51,822 nt of DNA from Rhodococcus aetherivorans (GCF_011058165.1 NZ_JAALEG010000039.1:1-51822); one strand, 5' to 3'; counted from the stretch's first letter, positions 17,145 through 26,873 are shown. Notes: generated by a model from the sequence alone, not told the origin. Program-made: numbers and translations.

Positions 17145-18811
17145 CCACCGAAACCCGAATGCCCGCACACGCTCCCGCGTACCCGATCCTCGACGGACCG
17201 GCACCCGACCTCGCCGTCCGCGCGTCTACCGGAAGCCGTACCGTGCCGTGGCTGCTCGACCGGTGGCGCACCGACCGGCCGGAGACGACCTTCCTCATCT
17301 GGGAGCCGCACACCGGCGCCGAGGCGCAGCGCTGGAGCTATGCGGAATTCGCCGCCGCGGTGGATCGGCTCGCGGCCGGACTGCAGGCGCGCGGCATCGC
17401 ACCCGGTGACCGTGTGGTGCTGCTGATGGACAACTGCCCCGACTTCCTCGTCGGATGGGCGGCGATCGTGTCGACCGGCGCGGTCGCGGTGTGCCTCAAC
17501 ACCCGCAGCAGCGCCGACGAACTCGCCTACTACGACCGGCACTGCGCCCCCCGGGCCGCGCTGATCGGAACCCGGTCGGCCGAGGCCGCGCGGGCCGCCA
17601 TGCCCGGCCTGGAGTGGATCGCGACGACCGGCGGCACCGAGACCCTCGAGGCCGCGGCACCGGGGGGTACCGTGCCCGAAAGGGCGTCCGGCAGCCTCGG
17701 CGCGCTCGGACGGGCCGCCGGGGCACCCGCGCCGGTGTCCATCGATCCGCTCGCGCCCGCGAGCATCCAGTACACCTCCGGGACGACGGCGCGGCCCAAG
17801 GCCGTGGTCTGGACACACGCCAACTGCCTCTGGGCCGCCCGGGTCAACGCCGCCCACGCCGGGCTGCGGGGCACCGACGTCGGACTGATCACTCTGCCGC
17901 TGTTCCATACCAACGCCCTGGGCTACTCGTTTCTGGGACTGCTGTGGGTGGGGGCCACCGTGGTGCTTACCCCGAAGTTCTCCGCGTCCCGCTTCTGGGA
18001 CGTCTCGCTCCGGCACCGGTGCACGTGGGCATCGGTGGTGTCGTTCATGCTCCGGGCCCTCGACGGTGCTCCCGTTCCGGCCGGCCACACCTACCGGCAC
18101 TGGTCGGGCAGCGCGACGCAGCACTCGGTGGCCGACGGGATCCGCATGACCGGATGGTTCGGCATGACGGAGACCGTGTCGCACCCCGTCGTCAGCGAAC
18201 TGGCCCATCCCGACCCCGACGGGACCATGGGACGTCCGGCCCCCGAGTACGCCGTCGCCGTCGTCGGCGACGACGGCCGTCCCGTCGAGCCCGGCACGGT
18301 GGGTGACCTGTGGGTGCGCGGAACACCGGGTGTGTCCCTGTTCGCCGGGTACCTGCACAACGACGACGCGACGCGGGAGGCCTTCACCGCCGACGGCTGG
18401 TTCCGCACCGGAGACCGGGTGCGCCAGGACCGCTCCGGGCAGTTGTGGTTCGTCGAGCGGTCCAAGGACATGCTCAAGGTCGGCGGTGAGAACGTCGCCG
18501 CCGCCGAGATCGAACGCGTGGTCGCGGCGGTGCCCGGCGTCCGGGAGGCCGCCGTCGTGGCGAAACCGGACCCGATGCTCGGCGACGTCCCGGTCGCCTT
18601 CGTGATCCCGGACGGCGCCGCGCCCGACGGCCTGCCGGCCGACATCGAACGGGCCTGCGCAGAACTGCTGTCCGACTTCAAACGACCGCGCGAGGTCCAC
18701 CTGGTACCGGAGTTCCCGCGCGCCACCTTGAACAAGGTTGCCAAGGCGAAGCTGCGGCACTGGCTGCTCGAGCCGTCGACGGAAGCGAGGAAGACATGGA
18801 CCTGGGTGTGA
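17141..18811 (+). CDS. AMP-forming acyl-CoA synthetase
   Basis: 556 residues, class I adenylate-forming enzyme. The phosphate loop is YTSGTTARPKAV (the usual glycine after TT is alanine-arginine here), followed by FGMTETV, the hinge KDMLKVGGENV and the C-terminal lysine segment LNKVAKAKL. GTG at 17141 overlaps the ALDH stop (GTGA); the ORF stays open far upstream, but that part is another reading of the ALDH gene. The 3' end overlaps the following LLM gene by 16 bases. Substrate unknown. Confidence 0.88.
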   Translation: MTTETRMPAHAPAYPILDGPAPDLAVRASTGSRTVPWLLDRWRTDRPETTFLIWEPHTGAEAQRWSYAEFAAAVDRLAAGLQARGIAPGDRVVLLMDNCPDFLVGWAAIVSTGAVAVCLNTRSSADELAYYDRHCAPRAALIGTRSAEAARAAMPGLEWIATTGGTETLEAAAPGGTVPERASGSLGALGRAAGAPAPVSIDPLAPASIQYTSGTTARPKAVVWTHANCLWAARVNAAHAGLRGTDVGLITLPLFHTNALGYSFLGLLWVGATVVLTPKFSASRFWDVSLRHRCTWASVVSFMLRALDGAPVPAGHTYRHWSGSATQHSVADGIRMTGWFGMTETVSHPVVSELAHPDPDGTMGRPAPEYAVAVVGDDGRPVEPGTVGDLWVRGTPGVSLFAGYLHNDDATREAFTADGWFRTGDRVRQDRSGQLWFVERSKDMLKVGGENVAAAEIERVVAAVPGVREAAVVAKPDPMLGDVPVAFVIPDGAAPDGLPADIERACAELLSDFKRPREVHLVPEFPRATLNKVAKAKLRHWLLEPSTEARKTWTWV

Positions 18812-19872
18812 TCCTCGGCGACGTGCACTCCACGCTGTCGCCGCGCGAGCACCTCGACGGACTGCTGCGCCAGGTCGAGGCCGCGCAGCGCAACGGCGTG
18901 CGCTACATCGTGATGGGCCACCACTACATCTACGGCAACCTGCGCTGGCTGCAGCCGATCCCGACCCTGGCGCGGATCGCGGCCGAATTGGACCCCGGCG
19001 TGAAGATCGGCACGATGGTGGTGCAGGTGCCGCTGTTCCATCCGGTCGCGCTCGCCGAGGAACTCGCCACCCTCGACATCCTGACCCGGGGCAACCTCAT
19101 CGTCGGCGCCGGCGCGGGATACCGGCGCGAGGAGTTCGCCGCGTTCGGCGTCGACTTCGACCGGCGGTTCGCCATGATGGACGAGGCGCTGCAGATCATC
19201 CGGCTCATGTGGACGCAGGACGAGGTCGACTTCCACGGCAGGTTCTGGCGGCTCGACAGGGTCAAGACCCACATCCGTCCCTGGCAGGATCCCCACCCGC
19301 CGATCTGGATCGGCGCACTGAAGGATTCCGGCGTCCGGCGCTCCGCACGACTGGGCGACGCGTGGCCGGTGACGCCCGAAACCCGGACCGACGACATGCA
19401 CCGCATGTTCGGCGTCTATGCCGCGGCGCGGCACAAGCACGGGCGGCCGCCGGTGGCGCGGCATCCGCTGCGCCGCGAGATCGTTCCCGGCGCCACCACC
19501 GAGGACGCGTTCCGGCGCTTCGAATCCATGGCGCGGGAACGCCTCCTGGCCTACGCGCAGCGGGAACTGGACACCCGCGATGCCACCGCCCTCACCGAAC
19601 GATTCCGGCAGGTCGCCGCCGCGGAGGCGATCGTCGGAACCCCCGACGACTGTCTCGGCCAGTTGCGCGCTCTCGCGGCGCAGGTGCCGGTCGATCCGGT
19701 GATCGTGCGCGCGCAGTGGCCCGACATGACGGCCGACGACGTCGTCGCGTACCTCGACGACCTCGGCCGCGACATCGTTCCCGGAATGCGCGAGATCGTG
19801 TCGATCGACGCCCGCACCATGGTGGCCCCCTCGGCGATGGCGTCCACGAGCCCGACAGGAGAAGTCCGATGA
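18796..19872 (+). CDS. LLM class flavin or F420 oxidoreductase (paralogue)
   Basis: 358 residues, luciferase-like barrel. It shares with the protein at 5877 the segments NLRWLQPIPTLARIA, AEELATLDILTRGNL, GAGAGYRREEF and QDPHPPIWIGA, so one arose from duplication of the other. A role as FMNH2-dependent monooxygenase or F420-dependent enzyme is possible. The start ATG lies inside the end of the ligase gene behind GAAGCGAGGAAG. Coupled to the P450 by an ATGA overlap, suggesting the two act on the same compound series. Confidence 0.87.
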   Translation: MDLGVILGDVHSTLSPREHLDGLLRQVEAAQRNGVRYIVMGHHYIYGNLRWLQPIPTLARIAAELDPGVKIGTMVVQVPLFHPVALAEELATLDILTRGNLIVGAGAGYRREEFAAFGVDFDRRFAMMDEALQIIRLMWTQDEVDFHGRFWRLDRVKTHIRPWQDPHPPIWIGALKDSGVRRSARLGDAWPVTPETRTDDMHRMFGVYAAARHKHGRPPVARHPLRREIVPGATTEDAFRRFESMARERLLAYAQRELDTRDATALTERFRQVAAAEAIVGTPDDCLGQLRALAAQVPVDPVIVRAQWPDMTADDVVAYLDDLGRDIVPGMREIVSIDARTMVAPSAMASTSPTGEVR

Positions 19873-21143
19873 CGCTCGACGACCGGAGCACCGAACCGCG
19901 TTGTCCCGTGGTCGACTTCGACCACAACTCCGCCGCGCACGCCGAGGACCCGGTCGGCTCCTACCGTCGGATGCGGGCGGCAGGGCCGGTGGTCCGGTCG
20001 ACCCGTCACGGCGGCTTCTGGGTGCTCACCGACTACGACGGCGTGTTCGAGGCCGCCCGCGACGACCAGACCTTCTCGTCCGCGCGGTGCCCCTACGGCG
20101 GCGACGGCCTGGCCACCGTCATCCCCAAGACGCCGGTGAACCACCACATCCCCGTCGAACTCGATCCTCCGGAACATCGCAAGTACCGCAAGCTGATCAA
20201 CCCGCTGACCTCCCCGGCGGCCGTCGAGCACCTGCGGCCGGCGATCGAGAAGTACACGACGTGGTTCATCGACCAGGTCATCGAGGCCGGCACGTGCGAC
20301 TTCGCGACGGTCATCGGCGTGCCGGCCGTGGTGACGATCGACTGGCTCGGCCTGCCGCCGGCGGACTGGGAGCGGTACGCGCACGCCCATCACGCCGCGC
20401 TCTCCGACCTGCCGGGCACGCCGGAGTTCGAGCACGCCATCTCCGTCGAGTTCCCGTGGATGGAGGAGCAATTGCGGGCCGCGATCGCCGAGCGGCGCGT
20501 ACGGCCGCGGGACGACGTGCTGAGTCACCTCGTCGGCTCGGAGGTGGACGGCCGGCCGGTGACGGACGACGAGGTATTCGCCATGGCGGAGCTGCTGATC
20601 TCCGGCGGCGTGGGCACCACCGCCTCCCTCGTCAGCCAGACGCTGATGTACCTCGACCGCAACCACGAGCTGCGTCGCACCCTCGCCGAGCACCCGGAGA
20701 AGCTGCCGCGGGCGATCGAGGAGTTCCTGCGCGTCTTCTCGCCCACGCAGGCCCTGGCCCGCACGGTGACTCGTGATGTCGAGTTCCTCGGGCACGACTT
20801 CCGCACGGGCGATCGCGTGCTCCTCGGCTGGGCGTCGGCGAACCGCGACCCGAAGGCGTTCGACGACCCGGACACCGTGGACATCGAGCGGTGGCCGAAC
20901 CGGCACACGGCGTTCGGCATGGGTGTGCACCGGTGCGCCGGGGCGCACATCGCCCGTGCGCTGTCCGTCGAGATGCTCGGCCAGATCCTGTGCCGCATGC
21001 CGGATTACGAGATCCTGCACGATCGGGTGGTACCGTTCGCGCACCAGGCGGTCAATCCCGGTTGGAAGCGAATTCCCGCGCGCTTCACGCCGGGACCGCG
21101 TATCGGCCCCACTGCCGGGAACGCGCGCCCCTTCTCGATCTGA
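19869..21143 (+). CDS. Cytochrome P450
   Basis: 424 residues. Class I bacterial P450 marks are all present: I-helix ISGGVGTTASL, K-helix EEFLR, and heme-cysteine loop FGMGVHRCAGAH. It lacks a fused reductase, so it needs ferredoxin and reductase; none is encoded in the window. The N-terminal CPVVDFDHNS and overall pattern closely match the P450 at 25629, indicating paralogy. ATG 19869 overlaps the LLM stop and follows GGAGAAGTCCG. Last gene of the coupled group that starts at 14027. Confidence 0.93.
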   Translation: MTLDDRSTEPRCPVVDFDHNSAAHAEDPVGSYRRMRAAGPVVRSTRHGGFWVLTDYDGVFEAARDDQTFSSARCPYGGDGLATVIPKTPVNHHIPVELDPPEHRKYRKLINPLTSPAAVEHLRPAIEKYTTWFIDQVIEAGTCDFATVIGVPAVVTIDWLGLPPADWERYAHAHHAALSDLPGTPEFEHAISVEFPWMEEQLRAAIAERRVRPRDDVLSHLVGSEVDGRPVTDDEVFAMAELLISGGVGTTASLVSQTLMYLDRNHELRRTLAEHPEKLPRAIEEFLRVFSPTQALARTVTRDVEFLGHDFRTGDRVLLGWASANRDPKAFDDPDTVDIERWPNRHTAFGMGVHRCAGAHIARALSVEMLGQILCRMPDYEILHDRVVPFAHQAVNPGWKRIPARFTPGPRIGPTAGNARPFSI

Positions 21144-21243
21144 AAGGTTCATCTTCAAGAGATTTCGCGCCGGTGGAACGGGACGGGCGGACCGTGAACC
21201 CGGGGGTGCTCGCCGAATCGACCATTGACCTCCCGGGTCCGAT

Positions 21244-21257
21244 GTGAGCATAATCAT
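21244..21257 (+). promoter_or_regulatory. GTGA-N6-TCAT site in the promoter of the 21400 operon
   Basis: One mismatch from GTGA-N6-TCAC. A TTGACC box about 20 bases upstream and CATAAT (inside the motif) could be the -35 and -10 with an 18-base spacer, so a bound protein would cover the -10. A leader of about 140 bases without a gene follows before ATG 21400. Confidence 0.45.
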
Positions 21258-21399
21258 ATGCAGAGATTTCTTCCGTTTCCGTTCTTCTCGCGTCTCGCGA
21301 TCCACCGCTCTGCACGCAAGCCCGGCCGGCCTCCTCGCGGGGACGGTCGCCCGGTCCGTGACGCGAACCGAAGAGCGAGTCGAGAGAGAGGTTCACGTC

Positions 21400-22227
21400 A
21401 TGGGATTCGACGGCCTGGTTGCCTTCGTCACCGGTGCGGCGAGGGGACAGGGGCGCAACCACGCGGTGCGCCTCGCCCGCGAGGGCGCCGACATCATCGC
21501 GATCGACCTGTGCGCTCCGGTGCAGGGCGCCCCGTACGACATGGCCACCCGGGCGGACCTCGACGAGACGGTCCGCCTGGTGCAGGCCGAGGGGCGGCAG
21601 ATCGTCGCCACCGAAGCGGACGTGCGGGATTCGGCCGCGGTCGCCAAGGCCGTGGCGACGGGGGTCGAGCGGTTCGGCCGCCTCGACGTCGTCGTCGCCA
21701 ACGCCGGGATCGCCGGCAGCTATCCGGTCGAGGATCTCACCGACGATATCTGGCGCGACATGATCGACATCAACCTCACCGGCGTGTGGAACACGGTGAA
21801 GGCCTCCGTCCCGCACCTGCGTGCCGGCGGCCGCGGCGGCAGCATCGTGCTGATCAGCTCCATCGCCGGACTGAAGGGCCTGCCGAACAACGCCCACTAC
21901 GCGGCGGCCAAGCACGGCGTGCTCGGCGTGATGCGCAGTCTCGCCAACGAACTCGGCCCCGAAGGTATCCGGGTCAACGCGGTCCTGCCGACCAACGTGG
22001 AGACCCGCATGCTGCTGAACGACGCGATCTACAAGTTGTTCCTCCCGGACGAGCCGCAGCCCACCCGGGAACAGGTCGAACCGCTGCTGCACGGCATGCA
22101 CGCCCTCGACGTCCCGTTCGTGCAGCCCGACGACGTCAGCAACGCCGTTCTGTTCCTCGCCGGAGCCGAGTCCCGCTACGTCACCGGCATCACGATGCCG
22201 ATCGACGCCGGCGCCCTGGTGAAGTAG
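21400..22227 (+). CDS. Mycofactocin-coupled SDR (carveol-dehydrogenase-like)
   Basis: 275 residues. TGAARGQGRNHAVRLAREG at residues 11 onward, NAGIAGS and the catalytic S153/S154, Y167, K171 (YAAAKHG) match the mycofactocin-linked SDR family, which includes carveol dehydrogenase. Such enzymes hold NAD(H) tightly and re-oxidise it through mycofactocin rather than by exchange. ATG 21400 lies behind GAGAGAGG; an upstream in-frame ATG at 21244 lies within the promoter. Probably oxidises a secondary alcohol produced by one of the P450s (inference). Confidence 0.9.
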   Translation: MGFDGLVAFVTGAARGQGRNHAVRLAREGADIIAIDLCAPVQGAPYDMATRADLDETVRLVQAEGRQIVATEADVRDSAAVAKAVATGVERFGRLDVVVANAGIAGSYPVEDLTDDIWRDMIDINLTGVWNTVKASVPHLRAGGRGGSIVLISSIAGLKGLPNNAHYAAAKHGVLGVMRSLANELGPEGIRVNAVLPTNVETRMLLNDAIYKLFLPDEPQPTREQVEPLLHGMHALDVPFVQPDDVSNAVLFLAGAESRYVTGITMPIDAGALVK

Positions 22228-22268
22228 TGACAGGCCCCGAAACGCGCTCTGCGACGGAAGGACACGAC

Positions 22269-22796
22269 ATGCTCGACGGCCGGGACCGCCACCCGCGACG
22301 GACGGAGGATGTCCTCGAGATCCGCGAACTGGCGACGCGGTACGCCCTGGCCGTCGACGACCACGACATGGAGACGCTGGCCGCGCTGTATACGCCGGAC
22401 GCCGCGTTCCACGGTCTGTCGGAATCGCTGTGGGGGCGGGACGCGATCATCACCTACGTTCGTGCCGCGCTCGACGGATACGACGGGGTCAGCGTGCACA
22501 CCCCGCACCCCGGCACAGTGGACTTCACCGATGAGGACACGGCGCAGGGGGTCGTGCCCTGCCACGTCGAGTTCGCGCAGGCGGGGGTGCAGAGCATTCT
22601 CGCGTTGCGGTACCACGACCGTTACGTGAGACGGGCCGGGCGCTGGTACTTCGGCGAACGCCGGCTCGAGGTCCGGTACGCGACGCCGACCGCGACGTAC
22701 GGGACGGTCCTCACGGCCGGGGCCGCACCCGACCCGCCGTCCCCCGCCGAGCAGGACGGACGACTCCGGCCGAGTCCGTCACCCACCTTCGACTGA
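22269..22796 (+). CDS. NTF2-like (SnoaL-type) protein
   Basis: 175 residues with the NTF2-like signature LATRYALAVDDHDMETLAALY, nearly identical in that segment to the proteins at 3054 and 47985. The C-terminal 30 residues are proline-rich and probably disordered. ATG 22269 is preceded by GGAAGGACAC. It lies between an SDR and a ketosteroid-dehydrogenase-like flavoprotein. It could be an isomerase or hydratase of a cyclic enone, or a non-catalytic partner; function not determined. Confidence 0.8.
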   Translation: MLDGRDRHPRRTEDVLEIRELATRYALAVDDHDMETLAALYTPDAAFHGLSESLWGRDAIITYVRAALDGYDGVSVHTPHPGTVDFTDEDTAQGVVPCHVEFAQAGVQSILALRYHDRYVRRAGRWYFGERRLEVRYATPTATYGTVLTAGAAPDPPSPAEQDGRLRPSPSPTFD

Positions 22797-22820
22797 ACCA
22801 TCCCGAGAGAGGGAATTACG

Positions 22821-24512
22821 ATGCAAGACAACGACGGATCGGACGCCTACGACGTCATCGTGCTCGGCAGCGGGGGTGCCGGACTGTGCGCCGCCCTGTC
22901 GGCCGCCCGGTGCGGTGCCCGCGTGGGCGTGTTCGAGAAGGGCGAACTGCTCGGCGGTACCACGTGCCTGTCGAGCGCCGTGGCGTGGCTGCCGAACAAC
23001 CGGTACGCGCGGGAGGCGGGGATCGTCGACTCGCGCGAGCAGTCCCTCGCCTACCTCGAATCCCTGTCGCACGGGATGATCCTGCCCGAACTCGCGGAGG
23101 CGTTCGTCGACACCGTTCCCGAACTGCTCGACTGGCTCGACACCACGCCGCTGAAGATGCGCCTCGTCGCCGGCTACCCCGACTACCACCCCGAGCGGCC
23201 CGGCGGGATGCCGCAGGGCGGACGCTCCCTCGAACCCGACCTGTTCAGCTTCATCGACCTCGGCCGATGGGAGGACAAGCTCGTCGGGGTCCCGCGCCGT
23301 ATGACGGTCGCGGAGACCCCCATCGGCGGCGGCACCGGCCACCTTCCCCCCGACGTGCTCGAGCAGCGGGAGCGGGACCGCGTGGAGGGCCTGGGCCGCG
23401 GCATGATCGCGGCCCTGCTCCAGGGCTGCCTCGACGAGGGCGTCGCCGTGCACACCGGGGAGCGGGGCGTGCGGCTGATCCAGGACGAGTCCGGCCGCAT
23501 CACCGGCGTGCGGTTCGAGGGGCGGAACGGGGCGCACGACGTGCGCGCGGAGCACGGCGTCGTGCTCGCCACCGGCGGCTTCGAATGGGACGAGCGGCTG
23601 CGGCGCGACTTCCTGCGCGGACCGATGGCGCACCCCGCCACCGTGCCCACGTGCACGGGGGACGGATTGCGCATGGCGATGCGCGTCGGCGCGCAGCTCG
23701 GCAACATGCGCGAGGCCTGGTGGGCGCCGGTCGCGGTGCTGCCCGGGCAACGGGCGAACGGTGCCCAGGCCGTCCAGCTCGTGCACCGGGAGCGCACTGC
23801 GCCGCACTCGATCATGGTCAACCGGCTCGGCCGGCGGTTCACCAACGAGGCGACCAACTACAACGCGCTCGGTGGGGCGTTCCACCAGCTCGACGCGCAC
23901 GACTTCGACTACCTGAACCAGCCGTGCTGGCTGATCTTCGACGCCGACCACGTCGAGAAGTACGGGGCGTTCGGGGCCGCGCCGGGCACCGAAGCCCCGG
24001 AGTGGGTCGTGCGGGCCGACACTCTCGCCGATCTGGCACGGCAGATCGACGTCCCCGCGGACACCCTCGAATCGACGGTCGCCCACTGGAACGAGGACGT
24101 GCGCCGGGGCCACGACAGCGAGTACCACCGCGGCGAGAGCGTGTACGACGGGTTCGTCGGGGACAAGAACAGGTACCCCGGCGTGGAATCCACCCTGGGA
24201 CCCGTCGCGCGGGCCCCCTTCCATGCGGTGCAGATCCACAGCAGCACGCTCGGCACGAAGGGCGGTCCGCGCACCGACGCCGACGGCGCGGTCCTCGACG
24301 TCGACGATCGGGTCATCCCCGGCCTGTTCGCCGCCGGGAACGTCATGGCGGCCCCCACCGGCATGGTCTACGGCGGAGCCGGCGGAACCCTGGGCCCTGC
24401 CCTGGTATTCGGCTACCGGGCGGGCCGGGCCGCGGCGAGGGCGTCGCTCCGTGCGGCCGATCCGTCGGCGGATCCGGCCGCGGCGCCGTTGCGGCCGGTG
24501 TCGCTCGCCTGA
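22821..24512 (+). CDS. FAD-dependent 3-ketosteroid-Delta1-dehydrogenase-like oxidoreductase
   Basis: 563 residues of the fumarate-reductase/KSTD flavoprotein family. The FAD Rossmann motif GSGGAG is at residues 16-21, GGTTCLSSAVAWLPNN follows, and the second FAD segment is GLFAAGNVMAAPTGMVYGGAGGTLGPAL. KSTDs introduce a C=C beside a ring ketone and pass electrons to a quinone or other acceptor; related enzymes act on other cyclic ketones. No other steroid-ring genes are nearby, so a non-steroid cyclic ketone is likely (inference). GAGAGAGGG precedes the ATG. Confidence 0.87.
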   Translation: MQDNDGSDAYDVIVLGSGGAGLCAALSAARCGARVGVFEKGELLGGTTCLSSAVAWLPNNRYAREAGIVDSREQSLAYLESLSHGMILPELAEAFVDTVPELLDWLDTTPLKMRLVAGYPDYHPERPGGMPQGGRSLEPDLFSFIDLGRWEDKLVGVPRRMTVAETPIGGGTGHLPPDVLEQRERDRVEGLGRGMIAALLQGCLDEGVAVHTGERGVRLIQDESGRITGVRFEGRNGAHDVRAEHGVVLATGGFEWDERLRRDFLRGPMAHPATVPTCTGDGLRMAMRVGAQLGNMREAWWAPVAVLPGQRANGAQAVQLVHRERTAPHSIMVNRLGRRFTNEATNYNALGGAFHQLDAHDFDYLNQPCWLIFDADHVEKYGAFGAAPGTEAPEWVVRADTLADLARQIDVPADTLESTVAHWNEDVRRGHDSEYHRGESVYDGFVGDKNRYPGVESTLGPVARAPFHAVQIHSSTLGTKGGPRTDADGAVLDVDDRVIPGLFAAGNVMAAPTGMVYGGAGGTLGPALVFGYRAGRAAARASLRAADPSADPAAAPLRPVSLA

Positions 24513-24555
24513 CGGATCAGGGGAGGGATCCCTGCCGAATATCCGCGCGGTCCCC

Positions 24556-24595
24556 AGTCAGCCGCGACAGCCGTTCGTTGCTGTCGCGGCTGACT
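24556..24595 (+). terminator. Perfect 15-bp hairpin after the KSTD-like gene
   Basis: 24556-24570 pairs exactly with 24581-24595 around a 10-base loop, 43 bases after the stop codon. No T-run follows. It separates the 21400 unit from the SDR/P450 unit, which has its own promoter region. Confidence 0.75.
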
Positions 24596-24705
24596 GCCGT
24601 GCGCGCGGCTCCGGAACCTGTGCCGGCACGGGACGTAGGTGTCCGGCGATCGGGGACCTTCGGACCTTGCGGGCTCACTAGCTAATAATCATGATAAGCA
24701 TTAGA

Positions 24706-24719
24706 GTGCGGTTCGTCAC
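24706..24719 (+). promoter_or_regulatory. GTGC-N6-TCAC site upstream of the 24750 SDR
   Basis: One mismatch from the repeated motif. It directly follows an AT-rich run (ATGATAAGCATTAGA) similar to the segments before other copies, and lies 30 bases upstream of ATG 24750. Confidence 0.5.
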
Positions 24720-24749
24720 AGTACGCATACAATGAGAACGGGAGCACCC

Positions 24750-25583
24750 ATGGGACGAGTAGCCGGAAAGGTCGCGCTGGTCACCGGCGCCGCCCGGGGT
24801 CAGGGACGATCGAACGCCGTCCGCCTCGCGGAGGAGGGTGCCGACGTCGTGATCCTCGACTCCTGCAAGGACGTCGACACGGTCGCGTATCCGCTCGCCA
24901 CCACCGACGACCTCGCCGAGACCCACCGGCTCGTCGAGGCGACGGGCCGCCGCTGCCTGTCCCGGGTGGTCGACGTGCGTGACCAGGCGGCCCTCGACCT
25001 CCTCGTCTCCGACGCCGTCGACGAGTTCGGGCACCTCGACATCGTCAGCGCCAACGCCGGCATCGTCAGTTTCACGCCCACCTGGCATCTCAGCGACGAG
25101 GAATGGCAGAACGTCATCGACGTCAACCTCACCGGTGTCTTCCACACCGTGCGGGCCGTCGTGCCCCGGATGATCGAGCAGGGTACCGGCGGTGCGATCG
25201 TGCTCACCAGCTCGGTCGCGGCGATCCGGGCGAGCCGCAACCTCGGGCACTACGCGGCCAGCAAGGGCGGGGTCGTCAGCCTCATGCGCACCCTCTCCAA
25301 CGAGCTGGGGGAACACGGCATCCGGGTCAACACCCTCAACCCCGGCACCGTCCGGACGGACATGATCGAGAACGACGCCATGTACCGCATCTACCGTCCG
25401 GACCTCGAGTCGCCCACGCAGGCCGACATCGTCGACCACTGCCGCCGGCGCAACGAACTCGACGTCCCCTGGGTCGAGGCCGTCGACATCAGCAATGCCC
25501 TGGTCTGGCTGGCCTCCGACGAGGCCCGGTACGTGACCGGCGTGGTCCTGCCCATCGACGCCGGATTGCTCGCCAAGGCCTAG
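24750..25583 (+). CDS. Mycofactocin-coupled SDR
   Basis: 277 residues. VTGAARGQGRSNAVRLAEEG near the N-terminus, catalytic S154/S155, Y168 and K172 (YAASKGG), and the C-terminal YVTGVVLPIDAG match the mycofactocin-coupled group. ATG 24750 (MGRVAGK) was chosen because GGGAG precedes it; an in-frame ATG at 24732 would add six residues. Followed after 45 bases by a P450, the classic pairing of hydroxylation and alcohol oxidation. Confidence 0.9.
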   Translation: MGRVAGKVALVTGAARGQGRSNAVRLAEEGADVVILDSCKDVDTVAYPLATTDDLAETHRLVEATGRRCLSRVVDVRDQAALDLLVSDAVDEFGHLDIVSANAGIVSFTPTWHLSDEEWQNVIDVNLTGVFHTVRAVVPRMIEQGTGGAIVLTSSVAAIRASRNLGHYAASKGGVVSLMRTLSNELGEHGIRVNTLNPGTVRTDMIENDAMYRIYRPDLESPTQADIVDHCRRRNELDVPWVEAVDISNALVWLASDEARYVTGVVLPIDAGLLAKA

Positions 25584-25628
25584 AACCCGATTCGCCGCCA
25601 ACGAATCCCGTCTCGGAAGGAACGCACG

Positions 25629-26873
25629 ATGGAAAGCCCCGCTCGCTGTCCGGTCGTCCACTTCGACCACAATTCGCCCGAGCACTCGGCCGACCCGGCC
25701 GAGTCGTACCGGAAGATCCGCGAAACCGTCAAGATCGGCTGGACTCCCGCTCACGGCGGATACTGGGTGCTCTCCGACTACAGTTCGGTCTTCGACGCCG
25801 CCCGCGACGACGAGACGTTCTCCTCGGCGCGCAGCGAGTACGGCGGCGACGGGCTGTCCGTGGTGATCCCGAAAACCCCGCATCACGACCATATTCCGAT
25901 CGAGCTCGATCCCCCGGAGTTCCGCAAGTACCGCAGGATCGTCAACCCGGTCAGTGCGCCGGCCGCCGTCGAGAAGATGAAGCCCACCATCGACCGGCAC
26001 GTCGCGGGCTTCATCGACAGCGTGATCGAGAGCGGTGAGTGCGACCTGACGTCGGTCATCGGAGTGCCCTCGATCGTCACGGTGGAGTGGCTCGGACTCG
26101 ACGTCTCGGAGTGGCGCCGCTACTCCAACGCCCACTTCCAGGTGCTCGCGGGAATTCCGGGCACCCCCGAGCACACCCGCGCGGTCGAGGTCGACTTCCC
26201 GTACCTGGCCGGACGCATCGAGCAGACCATCACCGAACGGCGACGGGATCCGAAGGACGACATCATCAGCTACCTCGTCCAGCAGGAGGTCGACGGCAGC
26301 CCGATGAACGATCACGACGTGTTCGCGATCGTCGACCTGCTCATCTCCGGCGGCGTCGGCACCACCGCGTCCCTGGTGAGCAACTCGCTGGTCTGGCTCA
26401 GCCGCCACAAGGACGTGCGGCAGCGTCTCATCGACCACCCCGATCTCCTCGATCACGCCATCGAGGAGTTCCTGCGGTACTTCTCGCCGACCCAGGCGCT
26501 CGCCCGCACCGTGACGCACGACGTCGAGTTCCACGGCTGCCCCATGCAGAAGGGCGACCGGGTGCTGCTGTCGTGGGCCTCCGCCAATCGCGATTCGGAA
26601 CTGTTCGACAAGCCCGACGAGATCGACATCGAACGGTGGCCCAACCGGCACACCGCCTTCGGCATCGGTGTGCACCGCTGCGCCGGTTCGCACCTCGGCC
26701 GGTACATGTCGCACGCTCTGATCAGCCAGGTGCTCGAACGGATGCCGGACTACGACGTCGACCTCGCGGCGCTGCAGCCGTACCCGCGACAGGGCGTGAA
26801 CACCGGCTACCAGCGCATCCCGGCCACCTTCACGCCCGGTCGCCGGGTACTGACGGACTACACGCTGCAGTAA
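25629..26873 (+). CDS. Cytochrome P450 (paralogue of 19869)
   Basis: 414 residues. I-helix ISGGVGTTASLVS, K-helix EEFLR, heme loop FGIGVHRCAGSH with the cysteine ligand. The N-terminal half (CPVVHFDHNSPEHSADP, GGDGLSVVIPKTPHHDHIP) aligns closely with the P450 at 19869, so substrates may be similar. GGAAGGAACGC precedes the ATG. Needs an external ferredoxin system. Its stop is followed at once by a five-copy tandem repeat and a strong hairpin. Confidence 0.93.
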   Translation: MESPARCPVVHFDHNSPEHSADPAESYRKIRETVKIGWTPAHGGYWVLSDYSSVFDAARDDETFSSARSEYGGDGLSVVIPKTPHHDHIPIELDPPEFRKYRRIVNPVSAPAAVEKMKPTIDRHVAGFIDSVIESGECDLTSVIGVPSIVTVEWLGLDVSEWRRYSNAHFQVLAGIPGTPEHTRAVEVDFPYLAGRIEQTITERRRDPKDDIISYLVQQEVDGSPMNDHDVFAIVDLLISGGVGTTASLVSNSLVWLSRHKDVRQRLIDHPDLLDHAIEEFLRYFSPTQALARTVTHDVEFHGCPMQKGDRVLLSWASANRDSELFDKPDEIDIERWPNRHTAFGIGVHRCAGSHLGRYMSHALISQVLERMPDYDVDLAALQPYPRQGVNTGYQRIPATFTPGRRVLTDYTLQ

